Shown: positions 1 to 8,795, counted from the stretch's first letter. The stretch: 64,000 nucleotides of DNA from JAXMHQ01 sp046346665 (GCA_046346665.1 JAXMHQ010000002.1:62001-126000), one strand, 5' to 3'. A program made the numbers and translations. The notes: generated by a model not told the origin, from the sequence alone.

Positions 1-1074
1 CACCGGCTGCGGATGCCACGAATGACCCTTCACCGCGCACGGCGTGGAATGGTCGCCGGTGATCGCGATAACGTCCGGCTTTTTCTTCAGGAAAATCGGC
101 AGCGCGGCGTCGAACTCCTCGATCGCCTTTTTCTTCGCCTCGAAATTCCCGTCTTCGCCGTATTTGTCGGTGTATTTGAAATGGATGAAGAAGAAATCGA
201 AGTTGTCGTATTCAGCGAGGTAGCGTTCGAATTGTTCCTTAATCGTCTGCGGTCCCTCGATTTTTTTCATGCCGACGAGTTGCGCGAGGCCTTTGTACAT
301 CGGGTAAACCGCGAGGCACGCGGGCTTGAGCAGGTAACGGTCCTGGAACAGCGGGATGTCGGGTTGATGCGCAATGCCGCGCATCAGGAATCCGTTCGCC
401 GGATGTTCCTTCGCGATGATCGGCAGCGCGGCTTTGTAAAAGTCCGCGATCAATCCAGCCATCTTCACCTGCTTCGCGTTCTTCGGGTCGCGCGGTTTCA
501 CCGCGGGGATCGCAAATCCTTCACGGTTGGGGTCCGCGTCGGTCAGCGGGCCCTGGAGTCCCTTGCCGCGGAACACGACGACAAAGCGGTGTTCCTTGCC
601 CGGCTGGATGATCACGTCGGTGTCGCCGATTTTCTTCACCTTGGCGGACAGCATGGCGCAGAGTTTTTCGCAGGTCTCGGTGGGAATGCGGCCCGCGCGG
701 CGGTCGGTCACAATGCCCTTGTTGTCCAGCGTCGCAAAATTCGCCCGCGCACAAACGTCGCCCGGCTGCAACTCAACGCCCAGGCCCAGGGCTTCAATCA
801 CGCCGCGGCCGACCTGGAATTCCAGGGGGTCGTAGCCGAACAAGCCGAGATGCCCCGGCCCGCTTCCCGGCGTGATGCCCGGGGCAACCGGGATCATGCG
901 GCCCTGGGCGGATTCCCGGGCCAGCTTGTCCAGGTTCGGCGTCGACGCCGCTTCGAGCGGGGTCATGTTGCCCTGCGAACGCGTGGCGATGTCGCCCAGC
1001 CCGTCCATGACCAGCAACGCCAGTTTGGACTTGGTTTTTAATGTCAGTTCCGAATAAAGAGCATCCAGGTTCAT
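1..1074 (-). CDS. apgM: 2,3-bisphosphoglycerate-independent phosphoglycerate mutase, archaeal type (partial)
   Basis: This enzyme interconverts 3- and 2-phosphoglycerate in glycolysis and gluconeogenesis in the cytoplasm and belongs to the alkaline-phosphatase superfamily (ApgM branch). The frame starts at ATG 1074 and runs off the left edge; 358 codons are visible, so roughly the last 40-50 residues of a ~400-residue protein are missing. Visible motifs in order are the metal-binding 'LVMDGLGD' near the N-terminus, 'PGSGPGHLGLFGYDP' with the likely nucleophilic serine, 'FIHFKYTDKYGEDGN' and the metal motif 'ITGDHSTPCAVKGHS' close to the edge. No clear Shine-Dalgarno sequence precedes the start. 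It lies downstream of the MoxR operon on the same strand, 146 nt after the TgpA-like stop. Confidence 0.9.
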   Translation of the reverse strand, partial: MNLDALYSELTLKTKSKLALLVMDGLGDIATRSQGNMTPLEAASTPNLDKLARESAQGRMIPVAPGITPGSGPGHLGLFGYDPLEFQVGRGVIEALGLGVELQPGDVCARANFATLDNKGIVTDRRAGRIPTETCEKLCAMLSAKVKKIGDTDVIIQPGKEHRFVVVFRGKGLQGPLTDADPNREGFAIPAVKPRDPKNAKQVKMAGLIADFYKAALPIIAKEHPANGFLMRGIAHQPDIPLFQDRYLLKPACLAVYPMYKGLAQLVGMKKIEGPQTIKEQFERYLAEYDNFDFFFIHFKYTDKYGEDGNFEAKKKAIEEFDAALPIFLKKKPDVIAITGDHSTPCAVKGHSWHPQPV

Positions 1075-1220
1075 AAGTTTGCTTTAAGCACTCCGGGCGA
1101 TTGCCCGGGCAGCGGGCCGTTGTCGAACCCGCGAATTCAACCAGTTTGCGAACAGTCCGACCCAGCGTCAAGGCATTGTCGAAGGGCGAAATCTGGCGCT
1201 CGGCGTTCGCGCTTCGAACT

Positions 1221-3335
1221 TCACCCTTCAAACTTCCTCAGCACTTCCTGGCAGCCGGATTGCAATTCCGCGCGCTCCCGGGGTTCGAGACTTCGCGGGT
1301 CGAACCGGTATTGGTAATGCAGACCGAGCAGCCGCCGCAGGTCGTTTCCATTGGCGGCGACTCCTGGATCGTTCCCGGCGCGCTGGAGCCAGCGGCCGAG
1401 GGTTTCGTCGGAAGGCCGCGTCGCTCCGCGCCGCCGCGCCAATGCCGCTTCCACGCGGTAAAACTCCGAGTCCAATCCCGGCAACGATCGCCCCCCCGCA
1501 CCGGCATCGAGCAGGGCCGCCCTCCGTTTCCGGCGCTGCCGGAAAATGATTTGCAGCAGCAGCAATAGCAAAACCGGGATCAAGCCGATCAGCAAATACT
1601 GCCGCAAATGCGTCTGGCCCCACCGGAACCGGGAGAACTGGTACCAAAGCCAGGACATGAAGTCGGAAATAGATTCCAGCGGCGAGGCATGCCGGGATTC
1701 CTCCTCGATCCAGGACGGCGGCGTGGTGTCGAAATCGTCCCAGGTCTGGGTTTTGGGATTCCACACCAGGCACCAGGCGTGCGCGTCGCGCAGCCGAACG
1801 ACGTATTGGTTGCCGGAATGTTCATGGACGACGTAGCCCACGGCGTAACGGGCGGGGACGCCGAGCCGTTGGAGCATCAGCACCGTGGCGGTGGCGAAAT
1901 ATTCGCAATGGCCGCGGCGCGTGCGCAGCAGGAACCGGCTGAGCGGCGTTTCGTTGGGGCCGCCCCCCGGCGAACCTCCAAGCCAGGTGCTGTAGGTGAA
2001 CCGGCTCTCGAAAAAAGTTTGAATCGCCTGGAGCTGCTGTTCGTAGCTCATCTCGCCCAAGCCCAGCTCGGCAATCACCTTGTCCAGCGCCGGCCACTCG
2101 CGGTAAGGCGCCAGCTTGTCCTCGTTGTAAAATCGGTTCGTGTCGGGCGGCGAATCGAGCGTGGCGCCGGGACCGTAAAAGGCATCGAAGGAAATCAGCC
2201 CCGGGCCGACCGCGGTGACGGCGCCCAGGTCGTTTTGCTTCAGCGAATACGCCATCAGGTTTTCCAGCCGGCTGCAACCGCTCGGCAACGGCAGCACGCC
2301 GGTGTTTTCACCTTCCTTCGTCCGGTCTTCGAGATAACAGGAAATCCGCACGGAAGAAGTGTTTGTCTTGCCGACCACGAGCTGCCAGGTCCCGGTGTTC
2401 ACGCCGGATTCGGGAATGCTGTCTTCCGAATTCTGTCCGGATTGCCACACGGTACCGCGGTAACGCCTGTAGCTGGCTTCCCTCAAATATTCCGGCACAT
2501 TGCCGTCGCCCGGCTCGAGCCGGATGACGACGCGGCCGGACATTTGGAGCCGGCCGATGGCATTGAGCGAGATTTGGGTGGGGCTCATGCGGGGATTGAC
2601 GCCGCGGCGCATGAACCGGCTGAGCCATTGGGGGTTCAGGTTGACGACGTAGCTTTGAAGCCGGTTGAGCCCGATCTGCCCCACGAAGCCCAGGGCGACG
2701 GCGAGGCCCAGCGAGGCAATCCAGAACCAGGGCCGGAACCGCGAGGACCGTATGGTCCAGAGCGCCCAGGCCACCAGCACGCAGAAACCCCAGAAAAAAC
2801 GGTTGCTGTCGGACGGATGATTGCTCGCGGCGAAGAGGCACAGGCCGAAATAAGGATAGGCGAGGTTCACGGCGGCGGGAGCCGCGTGCGGCCGGCCCAG
2901 GCGCTCCGCCCTCAACAACCGGCGGACCAGGATTTTCGAAAACACGGTCGCCGGGATGCGGTCGCGTGTGCTGTAAACCTGCGCCGCCACCAGCAGGAAA
3001 TAAATCATCGGCAGCCAGCGGAACAGCATCGACGCCGTTTGTGTGCTCCCGGCCAGCGCGGCGTTGGCCGCCGGCGGCCCGCCCCCCGCCCGGAACCAGT
3101 TGCCCAGCCGCATCGGACCCTCGTTCGACGTGAACGCATATACCACCGTGCCCAGCAACAGCACCGAGCAGAATGTCCAGATCCGGGTGAAATCCTCGTC
3201 GCCGATATCCCACCTCTCCCGCACCAGCCGCGCGCCTTCCAAAATGGCCGCCATGCAGGCCGCCACCGGCAGCAACCCCGCCTGCCAGCCCCAGAACAAT
3301 AACGCGGATCCCAAGAGTAAAGGCGGCGTCTTCAT
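1221..3335 (-). CDS. TgpA-like transglutaminase-domain membrane protein
   Basis: This is an integral membrane protein with an extracytoplasmic transglutaminase-like (papain-fold) domain. About six hydrophobic segments occupy the first ~270 residues. The core has the full Cys-His-Asp triad: 'GHCEYFATATVLM' near residue 474, 'LRDAHAWCLVW' near 522 and 'DDFDTTPP' near 533. A further transmembrane helix lies near 585, and the C-terminal ~100 residues resemble the DUF4129-type tail. I chose ATG 3335 because it overlaps the upstream DUF58 stop by four bases (ATGA) and starts a hydrophobic helix; the longer open frame to 3539 lies antisense-like over the DUF58 gene and is Gly/Ala-rich. It is the last gene of a MoxR-DUF58-TgpA operon. 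The substrate is unknown. Confidence 0.88.
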   Translation of the reverse strand: MKTPPLLLGSALLFWGWQAGLLPVAACMAAILEGARLVRERWDIGDEDFTRIWTFCSVLLLGTVVYAFTSNEGPMRLGNWFRAGGGPPAANAALAGSTQTASMLFRWLPMIYFLLVAAQVYSTRDRIPATVFSKILVRRLLRAERLGRPHAAPAAVNLAYPYFGLCLFAASNHPSDSNRFFWGFCVLVAWALWTIRSSRFRPWFWIASLGLAVALGFVGQIGLNRLQSYVVNLNPQWLSRFMRRGVNPRMSPTQISLNAIGRLQMSGRVVIRLEPGDGNVPEYLREASYRRYRGTVWQSGQNSEDSIPESGVNTGTWQLVVGKTNTSSVRISCYLEDRTKEGENTGVLPLPSGCSRLENLMAYSLKQNDLGAVTAVGPGLISFDAFYGPGATLDSPPDTNRFYNEDKLAPYREWPALDKVIAELGLGEMSYEQQLQAIQTFFESRFTYSTWLGGSPGGGPNETPLSRFLLRTRRGHCEYFATATVLMLQRLGVPARYAVGYVVHEHSGNQYVVRLRDAHAWCLVWNPKTQTWDDFDTTPPSWIEEESRHASPLESISDFMSWLWYQFSRFRWGQTHLRQYLLIGLIPVLLLLLLQIIFRQRRKRRAALLDAGAGGRSLPGLDSEFYRVEAALARRRGATRPSDETLGRWLQRAGNDPGVAANGNDLRRLLGLHYQYRFDPRSLEPRERAELQSGCQEVLRKFEG

Positions 3336-4672
3336 GCCAGCGCGGCCAATCCCTCCGCGATATGCCCGATCTTCAGCGGGTGAAACCGGTCCCGCTCCTC
3401 GCGCAGCGGGCCGGGATCCAGTTGCTCCGCACGCTCCGGCTCCGCCAGCACCAGCACCCACACCGGCACCCCCATCTTTCGCAGCCGCCGCACCAGGTCC
3501 TGCCGCGCCTCGTCCCATTCCAGGAACACACAAATGCACCCGCTCACCGCCGCCGCCTGCTGCTGCACCAGCCCGGACAACGTTTCAAACGGGCGATTCA
3601 CACACGGCCGCACCGACGCCAGGATTTCCAGGATCTGTTCCGTGTGCGCCAGACCTCGGCCGGCCGTGAAACAATACGCCTGCGGCCCCACAAACAAGAG
3701 GTCCAGCAGCGATTCCTGCGTCAGGATCGTGCACGCGAACGACGCCGCAATCGACACCGCCTCCTCAAATGCATCGCTCCAGGGATCCGACGTGAACGTG
3801 TCCAGCACCAGCGCGTGACGAACGAAAAATTCATCCTCGAATTCCTTCACGATCGGTTTTCCCGCCTTGGCCCAGCTCCGCCAATGAATGTGCCGGATCG
3901 GGTCGCCGCGCCGGTAGTCGCGGAGCGAAACAAATTCCTCGCTCTGGCCGACGCTCGAAGCGAGGGCCACCCCGCCCTCCTGGTATTTGACCAGCCCCGG
4001 CAGCGCCAGTGGCGGCAATGGATATCGGCGCGGAAGAATCAGCATCGATTCGGGCTGCGACACGCTGGAGAAAGCCCGGCAGAGTCCCAGCGGATCCGGC
4101 CGCGCGAGGGTGGCGCCGGAAAACCGCAGCACGCCCCGCCGCAGCGGCAGCAGCTCCACGGCGACCTCGGCCGATTGCCCCGGCGGGAGGGGCGGCACGG
4201 GGGGCGCCGAAACCGTGGCGAGCCGGAACGGGCTGCGGTCGCGCCGGCCGCGGAACCGGAAAAATTTCACGCGCTTCATTTCCGCCTTCTGCACCGCCCA
4301 CCAGTCGTTCAATCCGGGCCGCGGGTCCGCCAGGTCCTCGAGGTAGTCGATCCCCGACTGCGGTTTGCGGGTCCGGTTGGTGACGGCGACGCGGTATCGA
4401 ACGGGCTGGCCCACGGTGCCAAACGTCGGAAGCGAGCGGGTCACGTCGAAACGCGCGCGGAAGAACGGAGTCCAGAGCATCGAGGCGAGCACCAGGAACA
4501 GCAGGACGGGAAACGCCTGGTACACCATCAGGTTTTCGGTGTCGATTCCGGTGATGGCCGCGATCGCCAGGGCGAGCAGCACTCCCAGCCCCGCGCGGGT
4601 GAATCGGCGCGGAATACGATACGTCAGCCAGGAAAGAGCGCGGTAGGCGAAATAGGGACCGCGATGAATCAT
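3332..4672 (-). CDS. DUF58 domain protein (MoxR partner)
   Basis: A 446-residue DUF58-family protein with two hydrophobic segments at roughly residues 25-75 and the family signature 'RDYRRGDPIRHIHWRSWAK' near residue 250. The C-terminal half has a von Willebrand A-like fold typical of the family ('HALVLDTFTSD'), although a complete MIDAS motif is not obvious. Proteins of this kind are usually encoded beside a MoxR AAA ATPase and a transglutaminase, as here, and are thought to work in a chaperone-like or envelope-assembly complex. The start is seven bases after the moxR stop. The stop overlaps the next start as ATGA, so translation of the three genes is probably coupled. Confidence 0.9.
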   Translation of the reverse strand: MIHRGPYFAYRALSWLTYRIPRRFTRAGLGVLLALAIAAITGIDTENLMVYQAFPVLLFLVLASMLWTPFFRARFDVTRSLPTFGTVGQPVRYRVAVTNRTRKPQSGIDYLEDLADPRPGLNDWWAVQKAEMKRVKFFRFRGRRDRSPFRLATVSAPPVPPLPPGQSAEVAVELLPLRRGVLRFSGATLARPDPLGLCRAFSSVSQPESMLILPRRYPLPPLALPGLVKYQEGGVALASSVGQSEEFVSLRDYRRGDPIRHIHWRSWAKAGKPIVKEFEDEFFVRHALVLDTFTSDPWSDAFEEAVSIAASFACTILTQESLLDLLFVGPQAYCFTAGRGLAHTEQILEILASVRPCVNRPFETLSGLVQQQAAAVSGCICVFLEWDEARQDLVRRLRKMGVPVWVLVLAEPERAEQLDPGPLREERDRFHPLKIGHIAEGLAALA

Positions 4673-4679
4673 GCAGCGG

Positions 4680-5630
4680 CTAGGCGGGAACGGGGACTTT
4701 CTTGAGCACGTCGCTCACGATGCCTTTGGGGCTCACGCCGGAAAACCGCGCCTGCGGTTCCATCACCAGCCGGTGCGCAATCACCGGGATCGCGAGCTCC
4801 TGGATTTGCTCCGGCGTGACGAAATCCAGCCCGTCAAACAACGCCAGGGCCTGCGCCGCTTTCATCAGGGCCAGCGACGCCCGGGGACTCGCGCCCAGCT
4901 GCACACCGGCGGCCGACCGCGTCGCGCCGGCGAGGTCGACGACATAACGTTTGAGTTCCTCGCTCATCCGCACCTGGCCCGCCGCGTGTTTCATCGCCAG
5001 CACCTCGTCCAGCGTCGCGCACGGGGCGAGGGATTCGAGTGGATGGTTGTGTTCCTGCGCGGTGAGGATGGCGACCTCGGATTCAGGTTGCACGTAACCC
5101 AGCGCAAATTGCATCGCAAACCGGTCCATCTGCGCCTCGGGCAGCGGATAGGTGCCGCGGAATTCCACCGGGTTCTGCGTCGCCACCACAAAAAACAGCG
5201 CCGCCAGATCCCGCCGCTCGCCATCCACGCTCACCTGCGCCTCGCCCATCGCCTCCAGCAACGCCGATTGCGTCCGGGGCGACGCCCGGTTGATTTCATC
5301 CGCCAGCAGCACGTTGGTGAAAATCGGGCCTTCATGGAACCGGAACAGTTGATCGCGCTGGTTGAAGATGGAAACGCCGAGAATATCCGAGGGCAACAGG
5401 TCGGGCGTGAACTGAACCCGCTTGAACCGGGCCTCGATGGACCGGGCCAGCGCCTTGGCAAGAGTGGTCTTGCCGGTGCCGGGGAAATCGTCCAGCAACA
5501 CGTGCCCGCCACTGGCCAGCGCCGCCAGCAGCTTGCGCGTGGCTTCCGCCTGCCCCTGCATGACCCGGCCAATGTTGGCGGTGATCTTTCGGTAAACCTC
5601 CCTGGCTTGCTCGCGACTGTTCATTGTCAT
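4680..5630 (-). CDS. MoxR-family AAA+ ATPase
   Basis: A cytoplasmic AAA+ ATPase of the MoxR group, which is thought to remodel or help mature the products of neighbouring genes. It has Walker A 'DFPGTGKTTLAKALA' near residue 48, Walker B 'LLADEINRASPRTQ' near 110, sensor 1 'ATQNPVEFRGTYPLPEAQ' and the lid domain with 'GASPRASLALMKAAQAL'. The chosen start is ATG 5630 ('MTMNSREQ'), giving 316 residues, the usual size. An in-frame ATG at 5657 would add nine residues next to a repeat element. It is the first gene of the operon with DUF58 and the TgpA-like gene. Confidence 0.92.
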   Translation of the reverse strand: MTMNSREQAREVYRKITANIGRVMQGQAEATRKLLAALASGGHVLLDDFPGTGKTTLAKALARSIEARFKRVQFTPDLLPSDILGVSIFNQRDQLFRFHEGPIFTNVLLADEINRASPRTQSALLEAMGEAQVSVDGERRDLAALFFVVATQNPVEFRGTYPLPEAQMDRFAMQFALGYVQPESEVAILTAQEHNHPLESLAPCATLDEVLAMKHAAGQVRMSEELKRYVVDLAGATRSAAGVQLGASPRASLALMKAAQALALFDGLDFVTPEQIQELAIPVIAHRLVMEPQARFSGVSPKGIVSDVLKKVPVPA

Positions 5631-5683
5631 GACTTCTGAAAAATTAAACCCCGCCACCGCCCAAAGGTTCCGCTCGCCCCACT

Positions 5684-5747
5684 GTAGCCGCGATCGTCAG
5701 ATCGCGGATCCCCTCCCCAATCTCCGCCAACTCACGTTGGCGGCTAC
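5684..5747. repeat. Paired GTAG-hairpin repeat (family A, copies 1-2)
   Basis: Two perfect 8-bp stems with 4-nt loops point in opposite directions. The first is at 5688-5707 (CCGCGATC / GATCGCGG, loop GTCA, preceded by GTAG). The second is at 5724-5743 (CCGCCAAC / GTTGGCGG, loop TCAC, followed by CTAC). The stems differ at positions that stay paired. The block lies between moxR and the DUF6941-like gene. It has no U-tract, so it is not a classical terminator. Confidence 0.9.
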
Positions 5748-5756
5748 GTTCCCTGC

Positions 5757-6161
5757 TCAAACCGCCGCCGGCGGCGTGTGCTTCACCAGCAACGGCACGC
5801 TCGCCTGCGTCGCGCCGTCCAACAAAATGTCCGTCGCATACAACCCCGGCAAATCAAACTTCAATTGCTGGATGTTCACGATGAAGTTCCGCGTCCCGAA
5901 ATGCGAATCCCCCGGCAATACCACGTCCACCGGGATGTCTATGCCCGGCATGATCGATCGACCGTCCGCATCCACAAAATTCAGCCGGAGCTTGTGCGCC
6001 CCTTCGTCCTCGTGCCCGAACGTCACCCGCAAGGCGATCGAACATTGCGGATGAATCGCCGGCAGTTGCTGCGTGTAAATGGTGTCAAACGCCCCCAGCA
6101 AATTCAGCTTGCCGTTGTCATCCGTCGCCGCATCGCACAAAACCGCCACTTGTATGTTCAT
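5757..6161 (-). CDS. Small conserved protein of unknown function (DUF6941-like)
   Basis: A 134-residue soluble protein beginning 'MNIQVAVLCDAATDDNGKL' and continuing with 'LLGAFDTIYTQQLPAIHP'. The alternating hydrophobic pattern suggests a beta-sandwich. I think it belongs to the family annotated DUF6941, but I recall this from sequence feel rather than a search. There is no signal peptide, membrane segment or metal motif. It stands alone on the minus strand between two hairpin-repeat blocks, so context gives no functional clue. Confidence 0.75.
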   Translation of the reverse strand: MNIQVAVLCDAATDDNGKLNLLGAFDTIYTQQLPAIHPQCSIALRVTFGHEDEGAHKLRLNFVDADGRSIMPGIDIPVDVVLPGDSHFGTRNFIVNIQQLKFDLPGLYATDILLDGATQASVPLLVKHTPPAAV

Positions 6162-6230
6162 CCGCCCCCATTAAGACAGGATTCGCCCCGTTTCGCACCT
6201 GTTTTCGTTGGTTACAAAAGAAAAGAGCCT

Positions 6231-6330
6231 TTTGAACAGGAGGCCGCAGAGGGAGCAGAGAAGGCATGGGGACCGGGACGCCCTGATTCTTAGCCGTCTC
6301 TCTACTCCCTCTGCTGCCTCCTGTTAAAAC
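6231..6330. repeat. Long inverted repeat (family J)
   Basis: Two ~30-nt arms at 6231-6262 and 6295-6330 are complementary with a few mismatches. The arms carry AACAGGAGGC, then CAGAGGGAGC or its counterpart AGAGGGAGT. The element ends about 20 nt beyond the uvrC stop, so it may end up in the 3' region of the uvrC transcript. Confidence 0.75.
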
Positions 6331-6351
6331 GCATTCTCCGCTTCCTCCCGT

Positions 6352-7887
6352 TCACTCCCGCGCCGCCAGAAATTCCTTCAGCTCCGCCGCCGCCTTGCCC
6401 CCGAAACCCGGCACCGTGGCGATCTGTTCCACCGTTGCCATTCGGATCCGCTGGACGGATCCGAATTTCCTCAACAACGCCGCTTTCCGCCGCTCCCCGA
6501 TGTTTGGAAATTCGTCCAGGATGCTCTCCGAGATCCGCTTCAACCGCAGCTTGGCATTGTAGGAATTCGCCACCCGATGACACTCGTCCCGCAACCGCTG
6601 CAACAGCTTCAACGCCCCGCTCTCGTGCGACAACCGCAGCGGCTCGGCCTGGTCCGGCCGATGAATCTCCTCAAATTCCTTCGCCAGCCCGATCAACGGA
6701 ATCCTTCCCAGCCCAAGCTTGTCCAACTCAGCCCGCGCCGCACTCACCTGCCCCTTTCCCCCGTCAATCAGAATCAAATCCGGCAGCCGCCCATCCGGTG
6801 TTGACTGGTGACTGGTGACTGATGACTGCTGACTGTTCAACGGAGTTTCCCCCGCCTCTTTCAACACCCGCGAGTACCTGCGCCGCACCACCTCCGCCAC
6901 GGACGCGAAATCATCCTGCCCCTCCACCGTCTTGATCCGGAACCGCCGGTAGTTCGCCCGATCGGGCCGACCGTTCCTGAAACTCACCAGCGACGCCACG
7001 GCAAACGTGCCGCTGATGTTCGAAATATCGAACCCCTCGATCCGCGCCGGCGGCGCCGCCAGGCCCAGCACCGTCCCCAGCTCCGCCAAATCGCGCTCAG
7101 GTTCGATGCCCGTCGGCAGGCTGTAAGGCATCCGCTCGAATTTCTCCGTCTTGCGGGTCGTGTGTTTCAGGTCGGACAGCATGTCGCGCAACTCCGCGGC
7201 GCGCTCGTAATCCTGCTGCTCCGAAGCCTTTTTCATCTCCGACTCGAGCTGTTCCTGCATGTCGCTGCAGCGGCCGGCGATGAATTCGCACGCGGCTTTC
7301 ACCTGCTCCAGGTATTGCTCGCGCGTGACGTTCCCGATGCAAGGGGCCGTGCAGTATTTGAGATGGGCGTAAAGGCAATGCTTGTAATCGCGCTCGCCGG
7401 GCGTGAGCGGACGGCAGCCGCGCAGGTGAAACTCGTGCCGCACCAGGGCCAGCGTGCCCCGCAACGCGCTCGAATTCGCGAACGGACCGAAATACCGCGC
7501 CCCGTCGTCCTGCTTCAACCGCGTCAGCGTGAACCGCGGGATCGGGTCGTTCAGGTTCACTTTCAGCATCAGGTAACGCTTGTCGTCGCGGAAACTGACG
7601 TTGTAGCGAGGATGAAATTCCTTGATCAGCTTGCTCTCCAGCAGCAACGCCTCCGGCTCGCTCCGCACCAGGTGCACGTCGAAATCATGAATCGCATCCA
7701 CCAGCGCCCGGAACTTCAAATCCCAGCTCATCCGGCGCGACGGCTGAAAGTAATGGCTCACCCGCTTCCGCAAATCGCGCGCTTTCCCCACGTAAATCAC
7801 CGTCCCAAACCGGTCCCGCATCAGGTAGATGCCCGGCTTGTGCGGCAGGGAACTGACTTTCTTGCGCAACGCGTCGATCACGGTCAC
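6352..7887 (-). CDS. uvrC: Excinuclease ABC subunit C
   Basis: UvrC makes the dual incisions in nucleotide excision repair after damage recognition by UvrAB. The order of domains is standard: GIY-YIG nuclease ('KPGIYLMRDRFGTVIYVGK'), a UVR motif ('QQDYERAAELRDML'), the RNase H-like C-terminal nuclease ('LILIDGGKGQVSAAR') and tandem HhH ('FPNIGERRKAALLRKFG', 'VPGFGGKAAAELKEF'). The start is uncertain. I use GTG 7887, because the frame further upstream (ATG 7932, open to 8115) is encoded by repeat elements K and A and would add non-UvrC sequence. At 511 residues it is short for UvrC. Just before the nuclease motif, five tandem 7-nt units (6802-6835) are translated in frame. Confidence 0.92.
   Translation of the reverse strand: MTVIDALRKKVSSLPHKPGIYLMRDRFGTVIYVGKARDLRKRVSHYFQPSRRMSWDLKFRALVDAIHDFDVHLVRSEPEALLLESKLIKEFHPRYNVSFRDDKRYLMLKVNLNDPIPRFTLTRLKQDDGARYFGPFANSSALRGTLALVRHEFHLRGCRPLTPGERDYKHCLYAHLKYCTAPCIGNVTREQYLEQVKAACEFIAGRCSDMQEQLESEMKKASEQQDYERAAELRDMLSDLKHTTRKTEKFERMPYSLPTGIEPERDLAELGTVLGLAAPPARIEGFDISNISGTFAVASLVSFRNGRPDRANYRRFRIKTVEGQDDFASVAEVVRRRYSRVLKEAGETPLNSQQSSVTSHQSTPDGRLPDLILIDGGKGQVSAARAELDKLGLGRIPLIGLAKEFEEIHRPDQAEPLRLSHESGALKLLQRLRDECHRVANSYNAKLRLKRISESILDEFPNIGERRKAALLRKFGSVQRIRMATVEQIATVPGFGGKAAAELKEFLAARE
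6802..6835. repeat. Heptamer tandem repeat inside uvrC (family N)
   Basis: On the plus strand this is five consecutive units of consensus TGACTGN (TGACTGG, TGACTGG, TGACTGA, TGACTGC, TGACTG). It is read on the minus strand as part of UvrC, giving the polar segment 'NSQQSSVTSHQS' just before 'LPDLILIDGGKG'. Confidence 0.9.
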
Positions 7888-7894
7888 CCAAATT

Positions 7895-7922
7895 TCACGC
7901 AAACACGCAAAGACGCAAAGGA
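7895..7922. repeat. Octamer tandem repeat (family K)
   Basis: Three 8-nt units of the type CACGCAAA lie immediately upstream of the chosen uvrC start. If translation began at ATG 7932 they would encode the first residues of UvrC, which argues against that start. Confidence 0.65.
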
Positions 7923-7997
7923 ATTCCTCCATTGATGGGAGGGCCGACGTCCCCGCCGGCCCACAATTCGCTCCCGGAGCTCGGCCGGCCCCGTCCC

Positions 7998-8057
7998 GCG
8001 CCCGCAATCTCACGATTGCGGCTACGAGGCCAGGTAGCCGCGATCGTGAGATCGCGG
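7998..8057. repeat. Paired GTAG-hairpin repeat (family A, copies 3-4)
   Basis: Stem 8002-8021 is CCGCAATC / GATTGCGG (loop TCAC, followed by CTAC). Stem 8038-8057 is CCGCGATC / GATCGCGG (loop GTGA, preceded by GTAG). The two copies are in opposite orientation and differ by a compensated A-T / G-C change. Confidence 0.9.
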
Positions 8058-8110
8058 ATCCGAGCGGTCCTGCGGCGGGTTCGTCGGACACAGCCGCGTT
8101 CCGAACAACT

Positions 8111-8140
8111 CGCAACCATCAACTTTCAACCTGCAACCCG
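8111..8140. repeat. AACCTGC-type repeat (family E)
   Basis: A degenerate tandem run of the 7-nt unit also seen at 25412-25444 and 63037-63116 (TTCAACCTGCAACCC here). It lies about 55 nt before the gmhA start. Confidence 0.55.
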
Positions 8141-8194
8141 CTACACCCATTTTCGCTTTTGCCTTCCGGGGGACCGCTGGCTAGTCTGACGCCC

Positions 8195-8761
8195 ATGACT
8201 CCGCTCCAACGTGCCATTGAAGAGTGCATCACCGCCACGCGCGGCCTCAGCGTGTTCGAGGAACCCATCCAGCGCGCGTCGCAAATCGTGGTGCGCTGCC
8301 TGACGTCCGGACACAAACTGCTCGTCGCCGGCAACGGCGGCAGCGCCTCCGACGCCACCCACCTGGCCACCGAATTTCTCTGCCGCTTCCTCGGCGACCG
8401 GCGCCCTTACCCGGCCATTTCCCTCACCGCCAACGGCGAATTCATGACCGCCGTCTGCAACGACTATCACGCCGACGAAATTTTCGCCCGACAAGTCTGG
8501 GGACTCGGCAACACCGGCGACGTTCTCATCACCTTCACCACCAGCGGCAAATCCAAAAACATCCTCCGCGCCCTCGAGGAAGCCAAACGCAAAGGGATCG
8601 AATCCATCTCCTTCCTCGGCCGCGACGGCGGATTCACCAAAGGCGCCGCGACCCTCGACATCCTCGTCCCCGGCACCTCCACCGCCCGCATCCAGGAAGC
8701 CCACAAACTCCTCTACCACGTCCTCTGCGACATCGTCGACTCCCAACTCCCGCGCCAGTAG
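8195..8761 (+). CDS. gmhA: Phosphoheptose (sedoheptulose 7-phosphate) isomerase
   Basis: This SIS-domain protein converts D-sedoheptulose 7-phosphate to D-glycero-D-manno-heptose 7-phosphate, the first step towards ADP-heptose for lipopolysaccharide. The 188-residue length is typical. It has the GmhA pattern 'LLVAGNGGSASDATHLATE', then 'TANGEFMTAVCNDYHAD' and the phosphate-binding 'TTSGKSKNILRALE'. A late 'IQEAHKLLYHVLCD' carries the conserved metal/active-site Glu-His. ATG 8195 is used; the open frame further upstream crosses repeat DNA. The gene is divergent from uvrC, and its TAG stop is followed within 11 nt by repeats B and C. Confidence 0.9.
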   Translation: MTPLQRAIEECITATRGLSVFEEPIQRASQIVVRCLTSGHKLLVAGNGGSASDATHLATEFLCRFLGDRRPYPAISLTANGEFMTAVCNDYHADEIFARQVWGLGNTGDVLITFTTSGKSKNILRALEEAKRKGIESISFLGRDGGFTKGAATLDILVPGTSTARIQEAHKLLYHVLCDIVDSQLPRQ

Positions 8762-8771
8762 GAATCGACAC

Positions 8772-8795
8772 GGTGGAGCGAGACTCCGTCGAGCC
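8772..8795. repeat. GGCGAGACTCC repeat (family B, copy 1)
   Basis: A 24-nt unit (GGTGGAGCGAGACTCC, then GTCGAGCC) whose ends are imperfectly self-complementary. Near-identical copies are at 23959, 24839 and 26758, each followed 10-15 nt later by a family C element, as here. Confidence 0.85.

Larger units (their letters stand above)
7888..8194. other. Divergent intergenic region uvrC / gmhA filled with repeats
   Basis: This 307-nt gap between two divergent genes contains repeat K (7895-7922), two family A hairpins (8002-8057) and an AACCTGC-type repeat (8111-8140). Both promoters must lie here, but I see no convincing -35/-10 pair between the repeats. Confidence 0.6.

Noticed and set aside
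1608..3302. A 564-codon plus-strand frame opposite the TgpA-like gene
   Set aside because: No domain; antisense to a transglutaminase with an intact Cys-His-Asp triad.
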